DNA of 64,000 bases from Kordia periserrulae (GTDB lineage Bacteria > Bacteroidota > Bacteroidia > Flavobacteriales > Flavobacteriaceae). The translations under genes were made by a program, and so were the position numbers. Numbering within the stretch: the first letter of the stretch is position 1; each line of letters opens with the position of its first letter. This document shows, piece by piece, positions 17,371-25,301 of this stretch. The notes beneath the pieces are model-generated. The model saw nothing but the letters and a program-made list of their open reading frames with translations, had not been told where the DNA came from and searched no databases. The stretch covers positions 1 through 64,000 of the forward strand of contig NZ_QBKT01000007.1 of the NCBI RefSeq assembly GCF_003054265.1. Reading direction: 5' to 3'.

Positions 17371-17540
17371 GTTGAATAGATTTACTTTACAATCAAAAAA
17401 ATAAATCGCAAACGATACCCAAAGTATGTTTTGAGACCACAAGATTATATTAAAAAACAAAATTTCCCGTACTTTTTTATATATTGATGACGTCATTGCA
17501 CTGTTATTCACGTAGCAGTCCTCTTTCTAATTGTTACCAC

Positions 17541-19238
17541 ATGAGTTTTCGTTACCATTTTATTGTATTGCTATGTCTTTGTTTTGTTGGAACTATTTCT
17601 GCACAGGATCGGGATTCTATTTCAGAATATTCATATCAAGAATTGAATAAGCGTTTTTCAAAATATAGATATAATGAACCAAAAAAAGCAAAACTATATG
17701 CTGATATTATGCTTGAAAAAGCAATTTCAGAAAAGAATCGCTTACAAGAAAGTAATGCTTATGTATTGTTGGCTCGCTCAGAAAGTTATTTCGGAAATCT
17801 GACAAATGCTTTAGATTTTGTTGATAAAAGTATCGCTTATGCTACAGTGGAAGAAAATTATGATTTGTATGTAAAAGCCATTCATAGAAAAGGAATGACC
17901 TACTACAACTTTGGAAAATATGATGAAGCGATATCATTTTACTTAAAAATAGATTCTATTGCGAGAATCACGGATAATATTGCGTATCAACTCAAATCCA
18001 ATCAAAGTATTGGCGCTGTAAAAACGGTGTTAGGCGACCATAAAAGTGCCGCTAAGTTGTTTTTGGAAAACGAAACTATTTTAGAACCACTGAAAAATAA
18101 TCCAGCGTATGCGTCGCAATATGCAAGTACTATTATTGGACTTTGCTCTGCACATACGTATTTTGACATTCCCAAAGCAGAAGAATATCTTTCTAAATTA
18201 AAAGACATCAGTACTACCTCAGCAGATAAAGATGCCTTATCGTATTACTACATGTTGAAAGGTATCATTTTTTATCTTAAAAAAGATTACAATGCAGCAT
18301 TGGAAACCTTAGAAACTGCCGACAGTTTGGTAACTTCGTTGGGAAGAAAGCGAAATTTATTTCCTATGTATCGATTTAAAGGAAAAGCATATTATGAACT
18401 TGGTGCTTTTGAAAAAACGATTGAAGTGTATGAAAAAATTAAGGAGTTACAAAAAGATATAAATTTTGATCATTTCAAATATCAGGAAGTGATTGCTACG
18501 TTGGCGTTGAGCTACGATACTATCAACAATATTGAAAAAGCGATTGAAAATTTTACGCTTGCGCAGGAATTGGTAAAAGCAAACGATACTATCAAACAAG
18601 CGATTAATTACGAAATCATCAATAAATACGACCACAAAATATTTCAAACTAAAATTGACCGACTCGTTGCGAAAAGCGAAGAAAAAGAGCAACAAAACCT
18701 ATCACTCATATACACCAGTTTAGTTTTAGCAACAATAATTATTTTACTTCTTATTCTATATCAAAAAAACAAAACAAACAATCAAAAAAAGTTTAAAGCA
18801 TTAGTCCAAAAACTTGAAGATGCTGAAAAAAATAGTGTAGAAAAACCTGCAACCCAAAAAACAAAAGAGAAGAAAGTTCCCGACGAAAAAATAACTGAAA
18901 TTTTAAAAGGCTTACAAAAATTTGAAGATTCACATGCGTTTTTACATAAAAACACGAGCTTGACATCTGTCGCAAAAAAACTCAACACAAACACTTCTTA
19001 TTTATCCAAAACAATCAACGCGCACAAAGGAATGAGTTTTATCAATTACATCACCAAATTACGTATCGATTACGCTTTAAAGAATTTAAAAAATGACAAA
19101 GTTTTACGTTCATACAGTATCAAAGCCATTGCCGAAGAACTAGGTTTTAAAACCGAAGGTGCTTTTTCAAGAGCTTTCAAAAAGCAAACAGGCATTTACC
19201 CTTCCTATTTTATAAAAAACCTAACCTCTAATTCATAA
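17541..19238 (+). CDS. Transmembrane TPR-AraC regulator 2
   Basis: A 565-residue paralogue of the preceding regulator with the same build. It has a signal peptide (1-22, ending GTISAQ), periplasmic TPR helices to ~375, a membrane segment at ~387-406, and an AraC-type domain at ~472-565 (KLNTNTSYLSKTINAHKGMSF; IKAIAEELGFKTEGAFSRAFK). The ATG at 17541 begins the signal peptide; the open frame reaches a TTG at 17484 but that extension has no purpose. A single peptide gene and a dockerin-like lipoprotein gene follow. The pair 15017/17541 probably arose by tandem duplication together with the peptide gene. Ligand and targets are unknown, though the shared element near each peptide gene is the obvious candidate operator. 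Confidence 0.88.
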   Translation: MSFRYHFIVLLCLCFVGTISAQDRDSISEYSYQELNKRFSKYRYNEPKKAKLYADIMLEKAISEKNRLQESNAYVLLARSESYFGNLTNALDFVDKSIAYATVEENYDLYVKAIHRKGMTYYNFGKYDEAISFYLKIDSIARITDNIAYQLKSNQSIGAVKTVLGDHKSAAKLFLENETILEPLKNNPAYASQYASTIIGLCSAHTYFDIPKAEEYLSKLKDISTTSADKDALSYYYMLKGIIFYLKKDYNAALETLETADSLVTSLGRKRNLFPMYRFKGKAYYELGAFEKTIEVYEKIKELQKDINFDHFKYQEVIATLALSYDTINNIEKAIENFTLAQELVKANDTIKQAINYEIINKYDHKIFQTKIDRLVAKSEEKEQQNLSLIYTSLVLATIIILLLILYQKNKTNNQKKFKALVQKLEDAEKNSVEKPATQKTKEKKVPDEKITEILKGLQKFEDSHAFLHKNTSLTSVAKKLNTNTSYLSKTINAHKGMSFINYITKLRIDYALKNLKNDKVLRSYSIKAIAEELGFKTEGAFSRAFKKQTGIYPSYFIKNLTSNS

Positions 19239-19286
19239 ACCAGAGGTATCTATTGTAGTTCTCAACCCTTTTGTTTGCTATATTTC
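19232..19286 (+). promoter_or_regulatory. Peptide-gene promoter: TTCATAAACC element and -7 box
   Basis: TTCATAAACC starts 79 bp before the ATG at 19311 and overlaps the regulator's stop codon. TATATTTC starts 47 bp after it. TAATTCATAAACCAG here recurs exactly at 19495-19509. Confidence 0.65.
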
Positions 19287-19310
19287 AGTCATTAAATTTT
19301 AAAATTGAAA

Positions 19311-19481
19311 ATGATGAAAAACAAAAAAGAAATGTCTCTAAGACTCCGAAAAAAAAGTATTGCTAATTTAAGTTCTATCAAAGCAGGACATTTACCGCCT
19401 GATACTGACCCTGATACAGGACCTAAACAATGTCCAACAACAGTCGACCCTAGAACAGATTTTGCTTCTAACGAATGCTAA
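19311..19481 (+). CDS. Small lanthipeptide-like leader peptide
   Basis: A 56-residue peptide read directly from the sequence. It starts with a double ATG and a basic leader MSLRLRKKSIANLSSIKAG, matching the (K)xLxLxKKSIANL motif of the other peptides. The core is short and rich in Pro, Asp and Thr with two Cys (GPKQCPTTVDP... and a C-terminal NEC). It lies 72 bp after TPR-AraC regulator 2. A small hairpin (19503-19527, arms AAACCAG/CTGGTTT) follows and may end the transcript. Confidence 0.72.
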   Translation: MMKNKKEMSLRLRKKSIANLSSIKAGHLPPDTDPDTGPKQCPTTVDPRTDFASNEC

Positions 19482-19497
19482 AACACGTTGCCTTTAA

Positions 19498-19552
19498 TTC
19501 ATAAACCAGCGTTACAAAAACTGGTTTTTACATAAAATCCGTTTTAATTTCA
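19498..19552 (+). promoter_or_regulatory. Promoter of the dockerin-like lipoprotein gene
   Basis: TTCATAAACC starts 84 bp before the ATG at 19582; TAATTTCA starts 47 bp after it. Part of the element also forms the left arm of the hairpin 19503-19527, so the two roles overlap. Confidence 0.5.
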
Positions 19553-19581
19553 CTTCATAATTAATTTTTAAAATCGATATT

Positions 19582-20487
19582 ATGAAACAGTTAAAATGGA
19601 TTTTTTCTTTAACAATAAGTCTTCTTTTAATGACTTCTTGTTCTCACGAAAACAGCGCAAGTTTTGATGAATCGACATCAATAACAAAGGAAGTTTTAAA
19701 AAACTATCCAAAAGAAATTACAATTGACAATTGGCAACAGTTTGTAACAGCTCCTAAGGAAGTGATTGAGTATTTTACCACTAAGGAAGAGAAACCAAGT
19801 AGCAAACCTAACGAGTTTGTTGAAAAAGACGGATTTGGAAACTCTTTTAGTTCTTTGGAATTTGGTAAAATTCAAGTACAAAACGGTGGAAGTCTGACAA
19901 ATAACTGGCTAGGAAATACACGAATTTCAACATACAATTTCTCTGATTTAAATGACGAACTAGGACATACGCTTTCCGAAGACTCCAATTTTGGAAATGA
20001 TAGCAATTACTTCTTTTCTATAAATACATCTACAGATGTAATGTGTTTCTTTTATGATGATATTACTAATGAGGTATTTTCAGGTGCGCAATGGCGTAAT
20101 GGTATCAGCGTATTGGACTTGGTTTTAATCGCCAGACATGTTGAACAAATTGAATGTTTTGAAGGTGCATGGCAATTCTTAGCTGCCGATGCTAACGGTG
20201 ATGGCGCTATCAATGAATTAGACACCAATGTATTACAAAATCTTATTCTGTATGAAATCAATGAACTTCCAGAAGTTCCAACCAGCGGATACAATCAGCC
20301 AGTTATTTATTTTCCGCAGGAAACTTATGCTATTTTTCAGAACTTCATCACTATAAATCCGTGCACTTTTGATGAATCTTTGTTTGTACCTTTCTATGAA
20401 ATCATTTCCTGTCAACGCATTAGCGATGAGCAATTTGACCGATTTGCCATAAAACGTGGTGATGTTAGTGGAAATTGGATTTTTTAA
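19582..20487 (+). CDS. Lipoprotein with dockerin-like EF-hand pair
   Basis: The 301-residue product has a lipoprotein signal (lipobox MTSCS). A ~60-residue dockerin type I-like segment lies at about 173-235: GISVLDLVLIARHVEQI, then AADANGDGAINELDTNVLQNLILYEINELP. The second calcium loop DANGDGAINELD is intact, while the first is degenerate. Dockerins bind cohesins in cellulosomes; isolated ones in Bacteroidetes have unknown partners. The protein is probably at the cell surface or periplasm. Its promoter carries the same element as the peptide genes, so it may belong to the same regulon as TPR-AraC regulator 2. Confidence 0.7.
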   Translation: MKQLKWIFSLTISLLLMTSCSHENSASFDESTSITKEVLKNYPKEITIDNWQQFVTAPKEVIEYFTTKEEKPSSKPNEFVEKDGFGNSFSSLEFGKIQVQNGGSLTNNWLGNTRISTYNFSDLNDELGHTLSEDSNFGNDSNYFFSINTSTDVMCFFYDDITNEVFSGAQWRNGISVLDLVLIARHVEQIECFEGAWQFLAADANGDGAINELDTNVLQNLILYEINELPEVPTSGYNQPVIYFPQETYAIFQNFITINPCTFDESLFVPFYEIISCQRISDEQFDRFAIKRGDVSGNWIF

Positions 20488-20531
20488 AATATAAGTTAGT
20501 TGGATAGTTTAATAGAGTATAACTTCCATAG

Positions 20532-20561
20532 AAAACGCTTCGATTAATTTTGAAGCGTTTT
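20532..20561. terminator. Bidirectional terminator
   Basis: A perfect 10-bp stem (AAAACGCTTC with GAAGCGTTTT) stands between the convergent genes and touches the stop codon of the minus-strand one. Confidence 0.85.
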
Positions 20562-21316
20562 TAATATCCTGTCACCAACAAACCACGCGCGCCACGCATG
20601 CCACATTTTTGATAGTTGTGATACGCCTTTGCAGCTCGTTCTCTAATGGCTGCATCCGATTCATTCAAAATCCAGCCGTCAATTGCCCATTTTAGGGTAT
20701 ATGCTTCGGGCGACATCAATCCTGTAGACCAAATCAACGGATTCGCGCCAGTTTGTTTCAAATATGGTTTAAAATAATCTTTGCTAATACAGGCTAAAAT
20801 AATCGCATCACGCTTATTTGTATTTTTGGGTTTAAATGTTTCTTTCAAACGAAACTCCATCAATCCATCATGACCAACATACGCAAGCAAATCAGAACTT
20901 CCGCCAAAATGCACTTTTTTATTGTCAATCAAAATTTCTGTTGAATTTTCACCGCTACATGCTTGTAAAAAGTCAATCGTTGTTTGTTTGATAAACTTTC
21001 CATCGTACGCATCTGCTAACAAATAGGTATCTGTCGTTTTATGTTTAAAAAGGATTCGCTCTAAAATTTTCGGATTGTTTGAAGGTAAGATTTTCACCAA
21101 TTCCCAATCCTTACTACGCTTAAAATGTGTCTTCACACCATACAACGCTCCCCAATACAAATTGGTTCGTGGATTTTGACCATTTCCCAACGCTTTCGAC
21201 ACAGGCACAATTCCTTGATGCACATTATCACACAACGCCACAAATACGTGAATTTTCTTTTGTGCAAAAGCAGTGAAAGTCATGCAGAAAAATAGCAGCG
21301 TAATAATTGATTTCAT
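20561..21316 (-). CDS. Secreted protein, possible clan CD-like cysteine peptidase fold
   Basis: A 251-residue protein with a signal peptide (MKSIITLLFFCMTFTAFAQ). I do not recognise a named family. Two segments look like the catalytic blocks of clan CD (caspase/legumain/gingipain) peptidases: hydrophobic residues followed by His-Asp-Gly (LLAYVGHDGLMEF), and hydrophobic residues followed by Ala-Cys (AIILACISKDYF) ~35 residues later. The canonical motif is HG rather than HD, so this is tentative. The C-terminal part is rich in conserved Trp and Arg. It is a single gene between a bidirectional terminator and the divergent M3 peptidase gene. Confidence 0.6.
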   Translation of the reverse strand: MKSIITLLFFCMTFTAFAQKKIHVFVALCDNVHQGIVPVSKALGNGQNPRTNLYWGALYGVKTHFKRSKDWELVKILPSNNPKILERILFKHKTTDTYLLADAYDGKFIKQTTIDFLQACSGENSTEILIDNKKVHFGGSSDLLAYVGHDGLMEFRLKETFKPKNTNKRDAIILACISKDYFKPYLKQTGANPLIWSTGLMSPEAYTLKWAIDGWILNESDAAIRERAAKAYHNYQKCGMRGARGLLVTGY

Positions 21317-21435
21317 AAAGTTTGGCTTCGTGTTATATAAATTATAACGACAAAAAACAGAAACTGTTGCAGAACGTTAAAATCATTCCAAAAACTTAAA
21401 AATTCTGTATCTTGGAGTACTAAACAATTAAACTA

Positions 21436-23568
21436 ATGAAACGAACCTCAATAGCCATTATGAGTAGCATTTTACTATTTGCATCCTGCAAAGAAGCTAC
21501 TCCCGAAAAAAAATCAGAAACGACTATGACAGACAATCCTTTGTTGACAGAATGGAACACGCCATACGGAGTACCGCCTTTTGACAAAATAAAGAGTAGC
21601 GACTACTTACCTGCTTTTGAAGTTGCTTTAAAAGAAAATCAAAAGGAAATTACTGCAATCACCGAAAATACAGAAGCACCAACCTTTCAAAACACGATTG
21701 AAGCGTTGGAATTTAGCGGAAAATATTTGAAAAGATTGCAACGTGTTTTTTATGCAGTTAATGGTGCCAATACAGACGATACACTTAAAGCTGCTGCCAA
21801 AGAAATCACACCAGCATTGGCGGCGCATAACGATTTTATCAATCTTAATGCGAAATTGTACGAACGTGTAAAAGCGGTGTACGACCAAAAAGAAAATTTG
21901 AATTTATCGGAAGAAGAAAAACGGTTGCTAGAAGAAGCGCATAAACAATTTGTGCGTGCGGGAATCAGTTTGAAAGGTGAACCACAAGAACGTTTACGCG
22001 AAATCAACAAACGATTGGCAAAATTAAGTGGCGATTTCAGCGAACATTTACTTGATGAAACCAACGCGTTTGAATATCACACCAAAGACAAAAAAGACTT
22101 AGGGAATCTTCCAGCAAACTTGGTCGATTTGGCGAAATCCGAAGCAAAAAAACGCGGTCACGAAGACGGCTATTCGTTTACTTTGCAACGCCCAAGTATC
22201 AATCCGTTTTTACAATCGTCTCCAAACAGAGAAGCACGCAAAATACTATTTGATGGATATGCCATGCGTGCTAACAATGACAACGAAAATGACAACAAAG
22301 CGATTTTAAGCGAAATGGCAGCTTTGCGTTTGGAAAAAGCAAAATTACTAGGCTATGAATCGCATGCAGCCTATATATTATCTGATAACATGGCAGAAAC
22401 GCCAGAAGCTGTATATGCTTTTATGGACAAATTGTGGCCTTCGGCACTCGCAATGGCAAAATCTGAGCGTGAAGCATTGGCTAAAAAAATGGCAAGTGAA
22501 GGTGTAAAAGGTGATTTTAGAGGAAGCGATTGGCGTTATTACGTAGAAAAAGTTCGGAAAGAGCGTTACAATTTTGACGAAGAAGAAACACGTCCGTACT
22601 TTGAAGTAAATGCTGTGCGCGATGGAGTATTTGCTTTGGCGAAAGAACTTTTCGGATTGGAATTTAAAGAAATGAACGATGTTCCAAAATGGCATGAAGA
22701 CCAGCAAGTATTTGAAGTGCTAGAAGCTGATGGAAAGCATTTGGGAATTATTTATATGGACTTCTTTGCGCGTCCAAGCAAACGTGGCGGCGCATGGATG
22801 AATGCTTTGCGCAGTCAGAAAAACGTGGACGGAATGGTTACTCCAATTGTGACGAATAATTTTAATTATCCTGCACCAACCGCAGATTCTCCGTCGTTAT
22901 TATCCTTTACGGAAGCAGAAACCTTATTCCACGAATTTGGGCATGCGTTGCACGGATTATTCTCAAACGTAAAATACGAATCCTTATCGGGAACCAATGT
23001 TCCAAGAGATTTTGTAGAATTTCCATCGCAAGTAATGGAAAACTGGATGAGCGAACCGCAAGTATTGCGCATGTTTGCGAAACATTACAAAACAGGCGAA
23101 GTCATTCCAGATGCCATGATTAAAAAAATGAAAGATGCCAATTCATTCAATGGCGGATTTGCTACGGTTGAATATATGGCGGCAGCATATTTGGATATGG
23201 CGTGGCATTCCAAAACAGCAGACATTCCAACAGATGTGAATGCTTTTGAAAAAGAAGCCATGAACAAATTAGGGTTGATTGACGAAATCATTCCGCGATA
23301 TAGAAGTACGTATTTTGGGCATATATTTTCAAGTCCCGTGGGTTATTCTTCCGGATATTACAGCTATTTATGGTCAGAAGTGTTAGATGCAGATGCTTTT
23401 CAGGCATTTAAAGACACTGGAAACTTATTTGATTCTGCCACAGCAAAACGCTACCGAAAAATGTTGAGCATGGGCGGATCGCAATCGGGAATGGATTTAT
23501 ACAAAACCTTCAGAGGTGCAGAACCTAAAATTGAACCTTTATTAAAGAAAAAAGGATTTGTGAAATAA
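21436..23568 (+). CDS. dcp: M3 family zinc metallopeptidase (Dcp-like)
   Basis: The 710-residue enzyme has a lipoprotein-type N-terminus (lipobox FASC at about residue 18). The M3 signature HEFGH is at residues 499-503, in ETLFHEFGHALHGLFS, with the third Zn ligand Glu expected in the following SLSGTNVPRDFVEFPSQVMENW. It matches the peptidyl-dipeptidase/oligopeptidase A type and would cleave short peptides, here on the periplasmic side of a membrane. Length is normal. It is a single gene ended by a strong terminator. Confidence 0.93.
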   Translation: MKRTSIAIMSSILLFASCKEATPEKKSETTMTDNPLLTEWNTPYGVPPFDKIKSSDYLPAFEVALKENQKEITAITENTEAPTFQNTIEALEFSGKYLKRLQRVFYAVNGANTDDTLKAAAKEITPALAAHNDFINLNAKLYERVKAVYDQKENLNLSEEEKRLLEEAHKQFVRAGISLKGEPQERLREINKRLAKLSGDFSEHLLDETNAFEYHTKDKKDLGNLPANLVDLAKSEAKKRGHEDGYSFTLQRPSINPFLQSSPNREARKILFDGYAMRANNDNENDNKAILSEMAALRLEKAKLLGYESHAAYILSDNMAETPEAVYAFMDKLWPSALAMAKSEREALAKKMASEGVKGDFRGSDWRYYVEKVRKERYNFDEEETRPYFEVNAVRDGVFALAKELFGLEFKEMNDVPKWHEDQQVFEVLEADGKHLGIIYMDFFARPSKRGGAWMNALRSQKNVDGMVTPIVTNNFNYPAPTADSPSLLSFTEAETLFHEFGHALHGLFSNVKYESLSGTNVPRDFVEFPSQVMENWMSEPQVLRMFAKHYKTGEVIPDAMIKKMKDANSFNGGFATVEYMAAAYLDMAWHSKTADIPTDVNAFEKEAMNKLGLIDEIIPRYRSTYFGHIFSSPVGYSSGYYSYLWSEVLDADAFQAFKDTGNLFDSATAKRYRKMLSMGGSQSGMDLYKTFRGAEPKIEPLLKKKGFVK

Positions 23569-23594
23569 TACATAAATTCTTTTTTGAATGACAT

Positions 23595-23630
23595 AAAAAA
23601 AGCCTGAACATTGAAGTTCAGGCTTTTTTT
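23595..23630. terminator. Bidirectional terminator
   Basis: A perfect stem (AAAAAAAGCCTGAAC with GTTCAGGCTTTTTTT) lies between the convergent dcp and rpmA genes. Confidence 0.95.
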
Positions 23631-23647
23631 ATACATTCAGATGCTAA

Positions 23648-23908
23648 TTAAGCTTCAAAAGGTTCAATTGAAACGTACGATCTGTTGTTTGCTTTCTTTG
23701 TGAATTTCACAATACCATCTACTTTAGCATGTAAGGTATGGTCTTTCCCCATATATACATTTTCTCCTGGATTGTGAGTAGTTCCTCTTTGTCTAACGAT
23801 GATGTTTCCAGCAATAGCTGCTTGTCCACCAAAAATCTTAACGCCTAATCGTTTCGATTCTGATTCTCTACCGTTTTTCGAACTACCAACTCCTTTTTTG
23901 TGAGCCAT
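23648..23908 (-). CDS. rpmA: 50S ribosomal protein bL27
   Basis: The 86-residue protein starts [24 protein letters not shown] and has the family segment [26 protein letters not shown]. Its N-terminal tail reaches the peptidyl transferase centre. It begins 43 bp after the L21 gene, the usual rplU-rpmA pair. Confidence 0.98.
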   Translation of the reverse strand: MAHKKGVGSSKNGRESESKRLGVKIFGGQAAIAGNIIVRQRGTTHNPGENVYMGKDHTLHAKVDGIVKFTKKANNRSYVSIEPFEA

Positions 23909-23951
23909 TTTCGTAAGGTTTTAAATTGTTATACTTAAGTGGATTTTGCAA

Positions 23952-24605
23952 TTATGCTTTACCACCGTCTAATTCATCTTGCCATTTCTTTAACTCATCC
24001 CACTTTCCATCAGCAGCTAATTGAGCTTGTGCTGGCCAAGTGTCAGTTACGTGATTTCCACGAACGTCCGCAATGATTTCAGAAATTTTAGCAGCATCTG
24101 TATTTGCCAATTCAGCAAACGTTGTGATTCCTGCTTCGTTTAAAGTAGATGCAATCTTAGGACCAATTCCTTCGATTTTCTTTAAATCATCTCCTTTAGT
24201 TGTTGCTTTCTTAGCGGCAGGCTTAACTTCTGCAGCTGGCTTAGCAACTTCTTTTTTAGCTTCTTCTTTCTTTGGTGCTGCTTTTTTAGCTCCTGAAGCT
24301 ACGATGTTTTCAATTACAATTTCTGTTAAAGACTGACGGTGACCATTTTTTACACGGTATCCTTTACGTCTTTTCTTTTTGAAAACAATCACTTTATCAC
24401 CTTTAAGGTGCTTTAAAACTTTTGCCTCTACTGCGGCTCCGTTTATAGCTGGGGCGCCAATAGTAACTTGTCCGTTATCGTCTAACAAAAGAACATTGTC
24501 GAAAGTCACTTGCTTTCCTTCTTCTGTAGCCAAACGATGAACAAATACTTTTTGATCTTTCGCAACTTTGAATTGCTGCCCTGCTATCTCTACAATTGCA
24601 TACAT
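23952..24605 (-). CDS. rplU: 50S ribosomal protein bL21 with helix-hairpin-helix tail
   Basis: Residues 1-~103 are normal bL21 (MYAIVEIAGQQFKVAKDQKVFVHRL; FKKKRRKGYRVKNGHRQ). An Ala/Lys-rich linker and a ~75-residue C-terminal domain follow. That domain begins DDLKKIEGIGPKIASTLNEAG, a helix-hairpin-helix motif, and ends WDELKKWQDELDGGKA. Standard bL21 is ~103 residues, so this is double length; extended forms are known in other Bacteroidetes. The extra domain could touch nucleic acid or another protein on the ribosome. The promoter box TATATTTG (24647-24654) lies upstream. Confidence 0.96.
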   Translation of the reverse strand: MYAIVEIAGQQFKVAKDQKVFVHRLATEEGKQVTFDNVLLLDDNGQVTIGAPAINGAAVEAKVLKHLKGDKVIVFKKKRRKGYRVKNGHRQSLTEIVIENIVASGAKKAAPKKEEAKKEVAKPAAEVKPAAKKATTKGDDLKKIEGIGPKIASTLNEAGITTFAELANTDAAKISEIIADVRGNHVTDTWPAQAQLAADGKWDELKKWQDELDGGKA

Positions 24606-24646
24606 AGCGTATCGTTTAATTAATTAATTTTATCCAAAAATGGACG

Positions 24647-24654
24647 CAAATATA
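24647..24654 (-). promoter_or_regulatory. -7 promoter box for rplU-rpmA
   Basis: TATATTTG followed by CG on the minus strand, 42 bp before the rplU ATG, fits TAnnTTTG. Confidence 0.7.
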
Positions 24655-24682
24655 CATCTAATTAATTAATCTACAAATACTT

Positions 24683-25132
24683 CTAAGGCAGTTTGTTGTT
24701 AATATTCCAACTTGGCTTAAATTTTTGCATAAATAGCAGGCTCAAAACCACTGTTGATGCGAATCCTTCAATCAAAATAATGAATAATAAAAGTCCTGGT
24801 TCTCGTGAAACACTCCCCAAACTCATTGCCATAATTTTTTCTCCAAACTCAACATCTATGTGGAAGATGTAAATTGCCATAAAGAAGGTAAAAACTAAGG
24901 TTGCTATAAATCCTGAGATAATGCCAGCTTTAAATCCTTCAAAATAATTGAAATTGACGCCGCTTTCTTTTTTTACATCTTTTATGACTTTGTAAATCCC
25001 TAAGGCAACAATAGCTCCGTTGAGCAAACGCAACCAAGGATTTTCATGCAAGCCAAACATTCGTACAATTAAAAAGTATAAAATCAATCCAAAGGCAATA
25101 AAAACGCCGTATTTAATAATTTTCTTTTCCAT
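24683..25132 (-). CDS. DUF4199 family membrane protein
   Basis: A 149-residue protein with four predicted membrane segments (about 8-25, 35-50, 70-92 and 110-135). It has the DUF4199 family arrangement, including NYFEGFKAGIISGFIATLVFTFFMAIY. Function is unknown. It is a single gene between the rplU promoter region and the M16 peptidase pair on the other strand. Confidence 0.8.
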   Translation of the reverse strand: MEKKIIKYGVFIAFGLILYFLIVRMFGLHENPWLRLLNGAIVALGIYKVIKDVKKESGVNFNYFEGFKAGIISGFIATLVFTFFMAIYIFHIDVEFGEKIMAMSLGSVSREPGLLLFIILIEGFASTVVLSLLFMQKFKPSWNINNKLP

Positions 25133-25301
25133 AGTAGTTTTCGGGTTTTTAGTTAGTAATTATTTAAGAACCATTAAGATACGAAAATTTACAGACTTCC
25201 TAAAATTGTCATAAACTTTAAGGTTTATTTGTGATATGTAACATTTTTACAGAACTTGCGTCAGATCTAAAATAACTCAAAGTCAAAAAAAGTTAAATGC
25301 A

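Noticed and set aside
17484-17540. Longer N-terminus of TPR-AraC regulator 2
   Set aside because: It starts with TTG and adds a non-hydrophobic segment before a complete signal peptide.
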